A DNA stretch of 64,000 nucleotides, taken from contig DASZER010000004.1 in NCBI GenBank assembly GCA_035940575.1, positions 1-64,000 on the forward strand, written 5' to 3'. A program made the position numbers and the translations under genes. The notes under the pieces are model-generated. The model ran no database searches. It saw only the letters and a list, made by a program, of their open reading frames with translations, and was not told the DNA's origin. Of this stretch, positions 50,205 to 60,472 are shown one piece after another; within the stretch, counting starts at the first letter, position 1; every line of letters starts with the position of its first letter. This stretch comes from BP-191 sp035940575. Lineage in GTDB: Bacteria; Actinomycetota; Actinomycetes; BP-191.

Positions 50205-51325
50205 TGCACGTCTCGCGGCTGGCGCTGACGGACTTCCGGTCCTACCCCGAGGTGCTCCTGGAGCTCGACCCCGGCTGCTCCGCGCTCATCGGCCCGAACG
50301 GCCAGGGCAAGACCAACCTCGTCGAGGCGATCGGCTACGTCGCCACGCTCGGCTCGCACCGCGTCGCGACCGACGCGCCGCTGGTCCGGGCCGGCGCCGA
50401 GCGCGCCGTCGTGCGGTGCGAGGTCCAGCGCGAGGGCCGCGCGACGCTGGTCGAGCTGGAGATCACGCCGGGCAAGGCCAACCGCGCCCGCGTCAACCGC
50501 GCGCCCGTGCCCCGCCCGAGGGAGGTGCTCGGGGCGCTGCGGACCGTGCTGTTCGCGCCCGAGGACCTCGCCCTGGTGAAGGGCGACCCGCACGACCGCA
50601 GGGCGTTCCTCGACGCGCTGCTGATCGCGCGCACGCCGCGCTACCACGGCGTCAAGGCCGACTACGACCGCGTCCTCAAGCAGCGCAACGCCCTGCTCAA
50701 GAGCGCGGGCATCGCGCGCGGCGGCGCCGACTTCCGCACGCTTGACGTGTGGGACGAGCACCTCGCCCGCCACGGCGCCGAGCTGCTCGCCGGCCGGCTC
50801 GAGGCCGTGGAGGCGTTGCGGCCGCTGGTCGACAAGGCGTACGACGTCCTCTCCGGCGGCGGCGGCCCGACCGGCCTGGAGTACCGCTCCTCGCTCGGCC
50901 CCGACGCGCCGATGGTGCCCGACCGCGAGCTGCTCTCCGCCGCGCTGCTCTCCGAGGTGAGCAACGTCCGCAAGCAGGAGCTCGAACGCGGCATCAGCCT
51001 CGTGGGCCCGCACCGCGACGAGCTCGTCCTGTCGATCGGCACGCTGCCGGCCAAGGGCTACGCGAGCCACGGCGAGTCGTGGTCGCTCGCGCTCGCGCTA
51101 CGGATCGCGAGCCACGACCTGCTGACCGCCGACGGCGGCGAGCCTGTGCTCGTGCTGGACGACGTGTTCGCCGAGCTCGACTCGTCGCGCCGCGACCGGC
51201 TCGCGGGCCTCGTCGCGCCGCGCGAGCAGGTGCTGATCACCGCGGCCGTCATCGCCGACGTCCCCGAGGAGCTGCAGGGCGCGCGCTACGACGTCGCGGC
51301 GGGGCAGGTGACGCGTGTCCGATGA
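50204..51325 (+). CDS. recF: DNA replication and repair protein RecF
   Basis: The 373-aa SMC-like ATPase has Walker A LIGPNGQGKTNLVEAIGYV (about 28-46), the HDRRAFLDALLI segment, ISLVGPHRDELVLSIG, the signature YASHGESWSLALALRIA and Walker B PVLVLDDVFAELDSSRRDRLAG. It helps load RecA at gaps. ATG 50204 overlaps the gnd stop. Its end overlaps the DUF721 start by 11 bp. Confidence 0.95.
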
Positions 51326-51791
51326 GCCGACCGGCGCCGACCTCGCGCGCGCCATGCTCGACCAGGCCAAGGCCCGCGCCGCCCGCGCGCCGCAGCGCGC
51401 GCCGAAGCCGCCGCGCAAGAAGCGCGACAAGGGCGACCCGACGACGTTCGGCGCGGCGATCGAGCAGTTCCTCAAGGTGCGCGGCTGGGAGCACGACGCC
51501 CGCGTCGCGGCGGTCCTCTCCCGCTGGCCGGACATCGCCGGCCCCGACATCGCCGACCACTGCACGCCGACGAGCCTGCGCGACGGCGAGCTCGTCCTCG
51601 CCGCCGAGTCGACCGCGTGGGCGACCCAGCTCCGCCTGCTCGCGGGCAAGATCAAGGACCGGGTCAACGCCGACCTCGGCGCCGCCGTCGTCCGCACCGT
51701 CAAGGTCCACGGCCCCGCCTCCGCCCGCCCCCGCCAGGCCGGGACGTGGCGGGTGGCCGGGGGCCGCGGCGACCGCGACACGTACGGCTGA
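51315..51791 (+). CDS. DUF721 family protein (DciA-related)
   Basis: The 158-aa protein has a basic head (PQRAPKPPRKKRDKGD) and the DUF721 domain (AIEQFLKVRGWEHDARVAAVLSRWPDIAG, VLAAESTAWATQLRLLAGKIKDRV). Members near recF-gyrB in actinobacteria (also called DciA) interact with the replicative helicase. The GTG is within recF. It is followed at 3 bp by a convergent lipoprotein gene, unlike the usual direct neighbour gyrB. Confidence 0.88.
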   Translation: MSDEPTGADLARAMLDQAKARAARAPQRAPKPPRKKRDKGDPTTFGAAIEQFLKVRGWEHDARVAAVLSRWPDIAGPDIADHCTPTSLRDGELVLAAESTAWATQLRLLAGKIKDRVNADLGAAVVRTVKVHGPASARPRQAGTWRVAGGRGDRDTYG

Positions 51792-51794
51792 GGG

Positions 51795-52142
51795 CTACAC
51801 GCAGGGCGGCGCCGTGAGGTCGGCGGTCGTGGTCTCGCCCGAGCGCACCGTCGCCGGCGCGGACGCGACGCCGGGGAGCCGCACCTCGTAGTCGCCGGGC
51901 TCGAGCTCGAACCGGTACGTGTGCTCGTCGTCGTCCGCGCGGAACGTCGCCGACGTCACGACGGCGCCGTCGCGGCGGACCTCGACGGCCGGCGTCGGGC
52001 GCAGGTTCAGGTCGGGGCCGGGCCCGTAGCAGCGCGGGATGTCGCCGACCAGCGTCCCCGCCCGCGGTGCCCGCGCCGGAGGCGACGCGTCCGACCCGCA
52101 CCCGACCGCCAGCACCAGCAGGACCCCCGCGACTCGTCTCAT
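51795..52142 (-). CDS. Small lipoprotein with beta-sandwich-like domain
   Basis: The 115-aa product has a lipoprotein signal RRVAGVLLVLAVGCGSD (lipobox LAVGC). A short domain with repeated strands (AVEVRRDGAVVTSATFRADD, YRFELEPGDYEVRLPG) follows, of carboxypeptidase-regulatory-like or Ig-like appearance, ending with Cys. Its role is unknown. It lies 19 bp downstream of the NUDIX gene in the same direction. ATG 52142 directly precedes the signal. Confidence 0.68.
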   Translation of the reverse strand: MRRVAGVLLVLAVGCGSDASPPARAPRAGTLVGDIPRCYGPGPDLNLRPTPAVEVRRDGAVVTSATFRADDDEHTYRFELEPGDYEVRLPGVASAPATVRSGETTTADLTAPPCV

Positions 52143-52161
52143 GTGGCCTTCGACGCGCGGG

Positions 52162-52593
52162 CTACGGCGCGCGTTCCACCAGCGTGTCGACTCCCTCGGG
52201 GTAGAGCGCGACGCCCGGCGGCGGGTCGTCGCAGTCGTGCCAGAGGCCGGGGTCGCGGCCGGACTCGACGTCGGGCGGCAGGTCGAGCGCGTACCACTCC
52301 GGCTCGACCTCGACCTCGTGAACGAAGACGACCTCGTGCTTGCGGTTGCCGTGCCGCGTGGTGAACACCTGCTCGTACGTCCCCCGCGGCCGCACCGCGC
52401 GGCCCGCGACGCCGAGCTCCTCGCGCAGCTCGCGCACCGCCGCCTCGGCCGACGTCTCGCCGAACTCCACGCCGCCGCCGACGGGCCTGCGGAACCTCGC
52501 CCCTGTGACGGGATGGGTGCGTTCGAAGACGAGCACCTGGCGCGTTCCGGGCCTGCGGACGAGGGCGAGCGCGACGACGCGGATCTGCGGCAC
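52162..52593 (-). CDS. NUDIX hydrolase
   Basis: The 143-aa protein has the core PVGGGVEFGETSAEAAVRELREELG (Nudix box, about 37-61). It would hydrolyse a nucleotide derivative; substrate not determined. TAGCGT (52600-52605, minus strand) lies 6 nt before GTG 52593 and there is no RBS, so it is probably leaderless. With the lipoprotein gene it forms a two-gene block on the opposite strand between the recF operon and gyrB. Confidence 0.85.
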   Translation of the reverse strand: MPQIRVVALALVRRPGTRQVLVFERTHPVTGARFRRPVGGGVEFGETSAEAAVRELREELGVAGRAVRPRGTYEQVFTTRHGNRKHEVVFVHEVEVEPEWYALDLPPDVESGRDPGLWHDCDDPPPGVALYPEGVDTLVERAP

Positions 52594-52823
52594 CCGGGGA
52601 CGCTATCGCGGGGAGGGCCCGCGTATCCGTATCCACAGCCCTCGCGTTCTCGCGGCACGCGCGTCCACAGGTGCCGTCAAGGGCCGTCAGAAGCGGGTTT
52701 TCCCGGTATCATCGGAGACGTCATGACGCGTGCGGCCCGCTAGGCGGGCCGTAGCCGCGTTCCACGGCACGAGACCCTCCGAAGCAGTCGGCGGGCGTCG
52801 CGTGCCCGCGCGAAGGACGGTCC
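52594..52823 (+). promoter_or_regulatory. gyrB upstream region (230 bp) with promoter, mini-ORF and hairpin
   Basis: CCGTCA (52684-52689), 17 bp, then TATCAT (52707-52712) is a plausible gyrB promoter. Just downstream, ATG 52723 to TAG 52743 is a six-codon reading frame (MTRAAR). A tight hairpin, CGGCCCGC (52733-52740) with GCGGGCCG (52744-52751) and a 3-nt loop, overlaps its end. Two DnaA-box-like sequences lie before it (GTATCCACA 52629-52637, GCGTCCACA 52661-52669). The gyrB start has GAAGGA upstream. Confidence 0.5.
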
Positions 52824-54743
52824 GTGGCCTCGTACGACGCCGGAAGCATCAAGGTACTCGAGGGTCTCGAGGCCGTCCGCAAGCGCCCTGGCATGTACAT
52901 CGGCTCGACGGGCGAGCGCGGCCTGCACCACCTCGTCTACGAGGTCGTCGACAACGCCGTCGACGAGGCGCTGGCGGGCTACGCCACGTCCGTGCACGTC
53001 ACGCTGCTCGCCGACGGCGGGGTCCGCGTCATCGACAACGGCCGCGGCATCCCCGTCGCCAAGCACCCCACCCACAAGAAGCCGGCCGTCGAGGTCGTGC
53101 TGACCGTGCTGCACTCCGGCGGCAAGTTCGACTCCGGGTCGTACGCCGTCTCGGGCGGCCTGCACGGCGTCGGCGTCTCCGTCGTCAACGCCCTGTCGTC
53201 GCGCCTCGACGTCGAGATCAAGCGCGACGGCTACGTGTGGACGCAGCCCTACGTCGCCTCCGCGCCCGCCGCTCCGTTGAAGCAGGGCGCGCCGACGAAG
53301 GAGACCGGGACGACGGTCACGTTCTGGGCCGACCCGACGATCTTCGAGACGACCGTCTACAACTTCGAGACGCTCTCGCGCCGCCTGCAGGAGATGGCGT
53401 TCCTCAACAAGGGGCTGCAGATCACCCTGCGGGACGAGCGCGAGGAGGTCCCCAACGAGATCGTCTACCGCTACGCCGGCGGCATCGTCGACTTCGTGAA
53501 GCACCTCAACGCCACCAAGGAGTCGATCCACAAGTCCGTGATCTCGTTCGAGGCCAAGGGCACCGACCTCGAGGCCGAGATCGCGATGCAGTGGAACGGC
53601 ACGTACTCCGAGTCGGTCTACACGTTCGCCAACACCATCAACACCCACGAGGGCGGCACGCACGAGGAGGGCTTCCGCGCGGCGCTGACGTCCGTCGTCA
53701 ACAAGTACGCGCGCGACGCGAAGCTGCTGAAGGACAAGGACGACGCGCTCACCGGCGACGACGTGCGCGAGGGCCTCACCGCGATCGTCAGCGTGAAGCT
53801 GCGCGAGCCGCAGTTCGAGGGCCAGACCAAGACGAAGCTCGGCAACACCGAGGCGAAGTCGTTCGTCCAGAAGGCCTGCAACGACTGGATCCGCGACTGG
53901 TTCGACCGCAACCCCGGCGAGGCCAGGGACATCATCAACAAGGCGACGCAGGCCGCCCGCGCGCGCATCGCCGCCCGCCAGGCGCGCGACCTCACCCGGC
54001 GCAAGAGCCTGCTGGAGACGTCGTCGCTGCCGGGCAAGCTCGCCGACTGCCAGTCGACGGACCCGCGCGAGTCCGAGCTCTACGTCGTCGAGGGCGACAG
54101 CGCCGGCGGCTCCGCCAAGGGCGGTCGCAACCCGATGTTCCAGGCGATCCTGCCGATCCGCGGCAAGATCATCAACGTCGAGAAGGCCCGTATCGACCGC
54201 GTCCTCAAGAACACCGAGGTCCAGGCGATGATCACCGCCCTGGGCACCGGCATCCACGAGGACTTCGACATCGCGAAGCTGCGGTACCACAAGATCGTGC
54301 TCATGGCCGACGCCGACGTCGACGGCCAGCACATCAGGACGTTGCTGCTCACGCTGCTGTTCCGCTTCATGCGCCCGCTCATCGAGGCGGGCCACGTCTA
54401 CCTCGCGCAGCCGCCGCTGTACAAGCTCAAGTGGACGCGCGAGGAGCCGGAGTACGCGTACTCCGACCGCGAGCGCGACGGCCTCATGGAGGCCGGGCTC
54501 GCCGCCGGGCGGAAGATCAACAAGGACGACGGCATCCAGCGCTTCAAGGGCCTCGGCGAGATGAACGCCGCCGAGCTGTGGGACACCACGATGGACCCGG
54601 CCAAGCGCGTGCTGCTGCGCGTCACGCTCGACGACGCGGCGACGGCCGACGAGCTGTTCAGCGTTCTCATGGGCGAGGACGTCGAGGCGCGGCGCGGGTT
54701 CATCATGCGCAACGCCAAGGACGTCCGCTTCCTCGACATCTAG
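52824..54743 (+). CDS. gyrB: DNA gyrase subunit B
   Basis: The 639-aa ATPase subunit introduces negative supercoils with GyrA. It has RKRPGMYIGSTGERGLHHLVYEVVDNAVDEAL (ATP-binding), VIDNGRGIPVAKHP, GGLHGVGVSVVNALS, and the TOPRIM motifs LYVVEGDSAGGSAKGGR and LMADADVDGQHIRTLLL. The C-terminus is the typical RRGFIMRNAKDVRFLDI. It is the standard actinobacterial length. GTG 52824 is preceded by GAAGGA. gyrA is 27 bp downstream. Confidence 0.97.
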   Translation: MASYDAGSIKVLEGLEAVRKRPGMYIGSTGERGLHHLVYEVVDNAVDEALAGYATSVHVTLLADGGVRVIDNGRGIPVAKHPTHKKPAVEVVLTVLHSGGKFDSGSYAVSGGLHGVGVSVVNALSSRLDVEIKRDGYVWTQPYVASAPAAPLKQGAPTKETGTTVTFWADPTIFETTVYNFETLSRRLQEMAFLNKGLQITLRDEREEVPNEIVYRYAGGIVDFVKHLNATKESIHKSVISFEAKGTDLEAEIAMQWNGTYSESVYTFANTINTHEGGTHEEGFRAALTSVVNKYARDAKLLKDKDDALTGDDVREGLTAIVSVKLREPQFEGQTKTKLGNTEAKSFVQKACNDWIRDWFDRNPGEARDIINKATQAARARIAARQARDLTRRKSLLETSSLPGKLADCQSTDPRESELYVVEGDSAGGSAKGGRNPMFQAILPIRGKIINVEKARIDRVLKNTEVQAMITALGTGIHEDFDIAKLRYHKIVLMADADVDGQHIRTLLLTLLFRFMRPLIEAGHVYLAQPPLYKLKWTREEPEYAYSDRERDGLMEAGLAAGRKINKDDGIQRFKGLGEMNAAELWDTTMDPAKRVLLRVTLDDAATADELFSVLMGEDVEARRGFIMRNAKDVRFLDI

Positions 54744-54770
54744 CCGACTCGGCTCACGAAGGGACCGCTA

Positions 54771-57259
<2,489 letters not shown>

Positions 57260-57263
<4 letters not shown>

Positions 57264-57910
57264 CGACTCCGAGCGGGGGCCAGCCCCCGGGCAGTCCGAG
57301 CGGCAGCCCGAGCGGCGGCGGCTCGTCCTCCGGGTGGGGCGGCTACCAGGCCGGTGTCCCGACATCCGGCGCGCCCCACGTAGGCGCCGCCTCCGCGACC
57401 GGCGGCGCTCCGCCGCCCACCCCGCCCGCCGCCGCCCCCGCCGCCCCCACGGGGGCCGGCGCGCCCAGCGTGACCGCGACCGCACCGCGTCCCGGCGGCG
57501 CCGCCGCCGCGCAGCCGCTGCGGCCCGGCTCCAAGCCGCGCCGCGCCCGCCTCGTCGTCCGCCGCGTCGACCCGTGGTCGGTGCTGAAGTTCACGCTGCT
57601 GTTCTCGATCTGCCTGCTGATCGTGTTCGTCGTCGCGGTGGCCGCGCTGTTCTTCGCGCTCGACGCGCTCGGCGTGTTCGAGTCGGTCAACGACTTCGTC
57701 CGCGACCTCACGCAGGCCAACTCCGGCGGCCAGACGACCGGGGGCGTCGAGGTGCCGTTCACGGCCGGGCGCGTCATCGGCATCGCGACCGTCATCGGTC
57801 TCGTCAACGTCGTCCTCGTCACCGCGATCAGCACGCTCGGCGCGTTCCTCTACAACCTCTGCTCCGACATCGTGGGCGGCATCGAGGTCACGCTGGCCGA
57901 GCGGGAGTAA
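57260..57910 (+). CDS. DUF3566 domain membrane protein
   Basis: The 216-aa protein has a long disordered head (about 1-95) rich in Gly, Ser, Pro and Ala. Two TM helices follow (VLKFTLLFSICLLIVFVVAVAALFF and GRVIGIATVIGLVNVVLVTAI), linked by an extracellular loop with ALGVFESVNDFVRDL. This actinobacterial family always follows gyrA; in mycobacteria the equivalent gene also sits between gyrA and tRNA-Ile. Function is unknown. GTG 57260 overlaps the gyrA TGA, so it is translationally coupled. Confidence 0.9.
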
Positions 57911-57941
57911 CGGGCGGTGCGGTAGTCTCGCCCCCGCACGC

Positions 57942-58015
57942 GGGCCTGTAGCTCAGCTGGTTAGAGCGCATCCCTGATAAGGATGAGGCCGGAGGTTCAA
58001 GTCCTCCCAGGCCCA
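57942..58015 (+). tRNA. tRNA-Ile (GAU)
   Basis: The 74-nt cloverleaf has acceptor arms GGGCCTG (57942-57948) and CAGGCCC (58008-58014) with discriminator A 58015. The D-arm is TAGCTCAGCTGGTTAGAGCG, the anticodon loop CTGATAA places anticodon GAT at 57976-57978, and the T-loop contains GGTTCAAGTCC. CCA is not encoded and depends on the cca product. Confidence 0.97.
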
Positions 58016-58020
58016 CTCTG

Positions 58021-58131
58021 CCCACCTCCCGGGAGCGTGGTGCGACCGCCCCGCACGTCGAGGTGATCGGCACCGCGACGCGCTCGGACGACGAGACGTT
58101 CGCCAGCACCGTCCTGTGCGGCAAGCCCTGA
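58021..58131 (+). pseudogene. Coding-like fragment, possible 3' remnant of a lost gene
   Basis: From 58021 a frame of 36 codons ends in TGA 58129-58131. Almost every codon has G or C in position 3, and it reads like a protein C-terminus (HVEVIGTATRSDDETFASTV, then LCGKP). No start codon with an RBS is present, and the frame begins immediately after tRNA-Ile. The simplest reading is a gene remnant left by deletion or insertion next to the tRNA. A short real gene with a CTG start (58018) is less likely. No family is recognised. Confidence 0.4.
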
Positions 58132-58134
58132 CGC

Positions 58135-58170
58135 GAACGGCCCGTCGCGAGCGTTCGCGGCGGGCCGTTC
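58135..58170. terminator. Strong hairpin, possible bidirectional terminator
   Basis: GAACGGCCCG (58135-58144) pairs perfectly with CGGGCCGTTC (58161-58170). The loop also contains a small inner CGCGA/TCGCG stem. It sits between the plus-strand fragment and the minus-strand peptide genes, so it can stop both. Confidence 0.75.
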
Positions 58171-58181
58171 GTCGTAGGTCG

Positions 58182-58334
58182 CTACAGCTCGGTGATGCAC
58201 TCCTGCGGCTTCAGCGTGCGGATCGGGAACACCGCGCACAGGCTGAGCGTCTCCGGCTGGCCGCCGGCGACCGCCGCCAGCTCGTCCGCCGACAGCTCGG
58301 CGAGCGTCTCGCGGCGCAACGTCAGGCGCGTCAC
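58182..58334 (-). CDS. RiPP-precursor-like peptide, copy A
   Basis: The 50-aa product begins TRLTLRRETLAELSADELAA and continues VAGG (Gly-Gly at 24-25). This matches leader peptides of ribosomally made, modified peptides: a basic start, a TLAEL-S/T-x-D-E/D-L helix, then a Val-x-Gly-Gly cleavage site. The putative core (26-50) has two Cys (33 and 46), three Thr and one Ser. Its leader is about 60% identical to the neighbour's while the core is unrelated, the hallmark of such genes. GTG 58334 overlaps the stop of the upstream copy (GTGA). No modifying enzyme or exporter is nearby. Confidence 0.65.
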   Translation of the reverse strand: MTRLTLRRETLAELSADELAAVAGGQPETLSLCAVFPIRTLKPQECITEL

Positions 58335-58492
58335 CGCACCGCCTCCGACGTGACGATCGTGTTCGTGAAGCAGTCCGTCACCGGCAGCGTCGGGTAGTAG
58401 CCGGTCAGCGTGACGCCGCCGACGACCGTGGCCAGGTCGTCGCTCGTCAGCTCGGCGAGGGTGTCCTTGTGCAGGCGGAGCGTTCGGATCAC
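58331..58492 (-). CDS. RiPP-precursor-like peptide, copy B
   Basis: The 53-aa product begins IRTLRLHKDTLAELTSDDLA and continues TVVGG (Gly-Gly at 25-26). The leader is followed by a 27-aa core with a single Cys (41), eight Thr/Ser and two Tyr. The start is well supported: AGGAGG 5 nt before GTG 58492. The paired small gene (copy A) is coupled to it by a GTGA overlap. The form fits a lanthipeptide-like, pinensin-like or other Gly-Gly leader family. The alternative is a pair of unmodified secreted peptides. Confidence 0.68.
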   Translation of the reverse strand: MIRTLRLHKDTLAELTSDDLATVVGGVTLTGYYPTLPVTDCFTNTIVTSEAVR

Positions 58493-58617
58493 GGGAACCT
58501 CCTGAAGGGATGAGGGGTACCTCCCCACCTTCGCCGCCCGCCGGGGGTTTCCTGGCCCCGACGACGGACACGACGCTGCTGTACGGTCGGCTCCACCACC
58601 TCGGGAAGGCAGGCGTC

Positions 58618-58749
58618 ATGGCGAAGAAGAAGAAGCTGTTCCTCCTCGTGGCCGCGATCGGCGGGCTCTTCGCCGCCAAGAAGGCCAAGGAGAAGAAGGA
58701 CGAGCAGGACCTCTGGACCGAGGCCACCGCGCCGTCCGACCTGCGCTAG
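58618..58749 (+). CDS. DLW-39 family small protein
   Basis: The 43-aa product reads AKKKKLFLLVAAIGGLFAAK, then KDEQDLWTEATAPSDLR. This corresponds to the DLW-39 family: one hydrophobic helix and a conserved Asp-Leu-Trp near the end, found near gyrA and tRNA genes in actinobacteria. Function is unknown. GGAAGG is upstream of ATG 58618. It lies 28 bp before tRNA-Ala. Confidence 0.85.
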   Translation: MAKKKKLFLLVAAIGGLFAAKKAKEKKDEQDLWTEATAPSDLR

Positions 58750-58777
58750 CCGTACGAGGCGCCCCGCGCGCCTTCGG

Positions 58778-58850
58778 GGGGACGTAGCTCAACTGGCAGA
58801 GCACCGCCTTTGCAAGGCGGGGGTTGCGCGTTCAAGTCGCGTCGTCTCCA
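58778..58850 (+). tRNA. tRNA-Ala (UGC)
   Basis: The 73-nt cloverleaf has acceptor arms GGGGACG (58778-58784) and CGTCTCC (58843-58849), with a G3-U70 wobble pair, the identity mark of alanine tRNAs, and discriminator A. The anticodon loop TTTGCAA has anticodon TGC at 58811-58813. CCA is not encoded. Confidence 0.97.
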
Positions 58851-58868
58851 CGCTTTCGCGGCGCCCAG

Positions 58869-58898
58869 GGCGACGCTGGCGGCGTTGTCGGCGTCGCC
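58869..58898 (+). terminator. Hairpin after tRNA-Ala
   Basis: GGCGACGC (58869-58876) pairs with GCGTCGCC (58891-58898) around a 14-nt loop. No U-tract follows. It probably ends the tRNA-Ala transcript. Confidence 0.55.
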
Positions 58899-58938
58899 AA
58901 TAGCGCCGCTCTGCCCACTCACCCCTCAGACTCTCGCC

Positions 58939-59325
58939 GTGGACTACTCCTGGCGCGCCTCCGTCGCCGACTCGGAGCTCGACGCGCTGCATGTCGAGAC
59001 GTTCGGGTCGACCGCGGCCGTCCCCTGGAACGACCTGCTGCAACGGCTCGCGCTCGGGTGGGCGACGGCGCGCGAGGGGGGCGCGCTCGCGGGGTTCGCG
59101 GCGGTGTACTGGGACGGGCGCACCCACGCGTGGCTGCAGGACGTGATGGTCGCGAGCGCGTACCGCCGCCACGGCGTCGGATCCCGGATGGTCGCGACGG
59201 CGCGGGACGCCGCGCGCGACGCGGGGTGCGCGTGGCTGCACGTGGACTTCGGCGCCGACCTGGCGCCGTTCTACCTGGGCGCGTGCGGGTTCGCGCCTAC
59301 GGCAGCGGGGCTGCTGCGACTCTAG
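58939..59325 (+). CDS. GNAT N-acetyltransferase
   Basis: The 128-aa protein contains the GNAT core: AGFAAVYWDGRTHAWLQDVMVASAYRRHGVGSRMVATARDAARDAG. The acetyl-CoA-binding RRHGVGSRM and a final FYLGACGFAPT strand are typical. Substrate unknown. GTG 58939 begins the conserved N-terminus; it has no strong RBS. Its end overlaps the convergent gene by 29 bp. Confidence 0.8.
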   Translation: MDYSWRASVADSELDALHVETFGSTAAVPWNDLLQRLALGWATAREGGALAGFAAVYWDGRTHAWLQDVMVASAYRRHGVGSRMVATARDAARDAGCAWLHVDFGADLAPFYLGACGFAPTAAGLLRL

Positions 59326-59857
59326 CCATCTCGGCGTACGTCTCGACCTCGACGTAGGTCCCCTGCCGCTCGAAGTCGGCGAGCTCCTCGCCGGTGAGCC
59401 CGAGCTGCTGCCCGGTGCCCGGCGCCGCGCGGCGCACGGAGCCGGTGAACGTCAGCCTCGCCCCCGGCCCGAACGCGAACGGGTGCTCGGTGGCGACGAG
59501 CAGGAGAAGCACGCGGTTGGCGGGCGAGTCGCCGACCCAGGCGACGCTGGGGCTGACGCGCTTCAGGACGGTGACCGACGTCGCGGCCACGGCCTGGTCG
59601 GCGTACGTCCGCAGCTCGTCGTCGGGCGCGGTGAGCACCGCCTCGATCGCGACGGCCGGCGTCGGCGAGGGCTCGGTCGGGTCGACGCCGGGGGTGAACG
59701 TCGTCTCGTAGCCGCCGACGTCGAGCGGGTCGCGCGGCTTCGCCGAGGGGCCGGAGTCGCGGCCCGCGACGAGCCACACGGCGAGCGCGACCAGGGCGGC
59801 GACGACGACGGCGGCGGCGGCCACGAGGGGCCACCGCCGCCGGACGAACAGCGCCAT
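59297..59857 (-). CDS. Membrane-anchored protein of unknown function
   Basis: The 186-aa protein has an Arg-rich head (ALFVRRRWPLV), one TM helix (about 12-32) and a short Pro/Thr linker (TPGVDPTEPSPTP). A C-terminal region (about 70-186) with beta and helix alternation follows (AVTSVTVLKRVSPSVAW, GTGQQLGLTGEELADF). I recognise no family. ATG 59857 overlaps the upstream gene's TGA by one base, so the two genes are coupled. Confidence 0.58.
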   Translation of the reverse strand: MALFVRRRWPLVAAAAVVVAALVALAVWLVAGRDSGPSAKPRDPLDVGGYETTFTPGVDPTEPSPTPAVAIEAVLTAPDDELRTYADQAVAATSVTVLKRVSPSVAWVGDSPANRVLLLLVATEHPFAFGPGARLTFTGSVRRAAPGTGQQLGLTGEELADFERQGTYVEVETYAEMARVAAAPLP

Positions 59858-60345
59858 CAGAAGTTCGTCGGGGCCCCGGCCGAGAGGTTGATCTCGTTCG
59901 TCGGCGTGCCCGAGGGGGCCGCGCCGTCGGCGCTCGCGACGGGCGTCGTGACGCCGCCGTCGGTGCCGGACGGGACCGGCAGCGTCGAGGTGCCGGTGGT
60001 GTACGACTCGACGGGGGTCGAGAGCCGCTTCATCAGCCACGCGATCGCGAAGCCGAGGCCGGTGCCGATCGTCACCATGCCGAGGCCGAACCGCCAGCGG
60101 CGCGACGGCGCCGTCGTGGCGAACGTCTCGCCCTTGGCCGCCTTCACGATCGCCGACCCGCGGCGGCGCGCCTCGAGCGCGACGTCGCTGTCGAGCAGGT
60201 CGCTGCCCTTCGCCTTCGCGACCGTCAGGCCGGTCACGACGGCGGGGACGACGGTGGTGGTCACGGCGCCCTGCGCCTTCTGCAGCGCGGGCGTGACGGT
60301 GTCACGAGCGGCGTTTCTGGCAGCGGTCGCGCGGAGGGTCGGCAT
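59857..60345 (-). CDS. Small membrane protein, unknown function
   Basis: The 162-aa product has a helical N-terminal half (PTLRATAARNAARDTVTPAL, VLPAV-type segment), one TM helix (WRFGLGMVTIGTGLGFAIAWLM, about 87-108) and a Ser/Thr/Gly-rich tail. AGGAG lies 8 nt before ATG 60345, which argues against longer starts. No family is recognised. It is coupled to the next gene by a one-base overlap and divergent from the cyclophilin gene. Confidence 0.58.
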   Translation of the reverse strand: MPTLRATAARNAARDTVTPALQKAQGAVTTTVVPAVVTGLTVAKAKGSDLLDSDVALEARRRGSAIVKAAKGETFATTAPSRRWRFGLGMVTIGTGLGFAIAWLMKRLSTPVESYTTGTSTLPVPSGTDGGVTTPVASADGAAPSGTPTNEINLSAGAPTNF

Positions 60346-60472
60346 GGTGCGGCTCCTGGCATGCGAAAGGTCCGAGATGTCGTTGGCGGCATGCCCGCCC
60401 CGCCCCGTCAGGAAACCGCGCAGCGACCCGTGCGAGGATGCCCCGGACCGAGCGGACAAGAGGGAGAACGCA

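Noticed and set aside
57942..58850. Integrated element with attachment-site repeats at the tRNAs
   Set aside because: I could find no repeat of a tRNA 3' end nearby and no integrase, so a formal island is not supported; only accessory content is reported.
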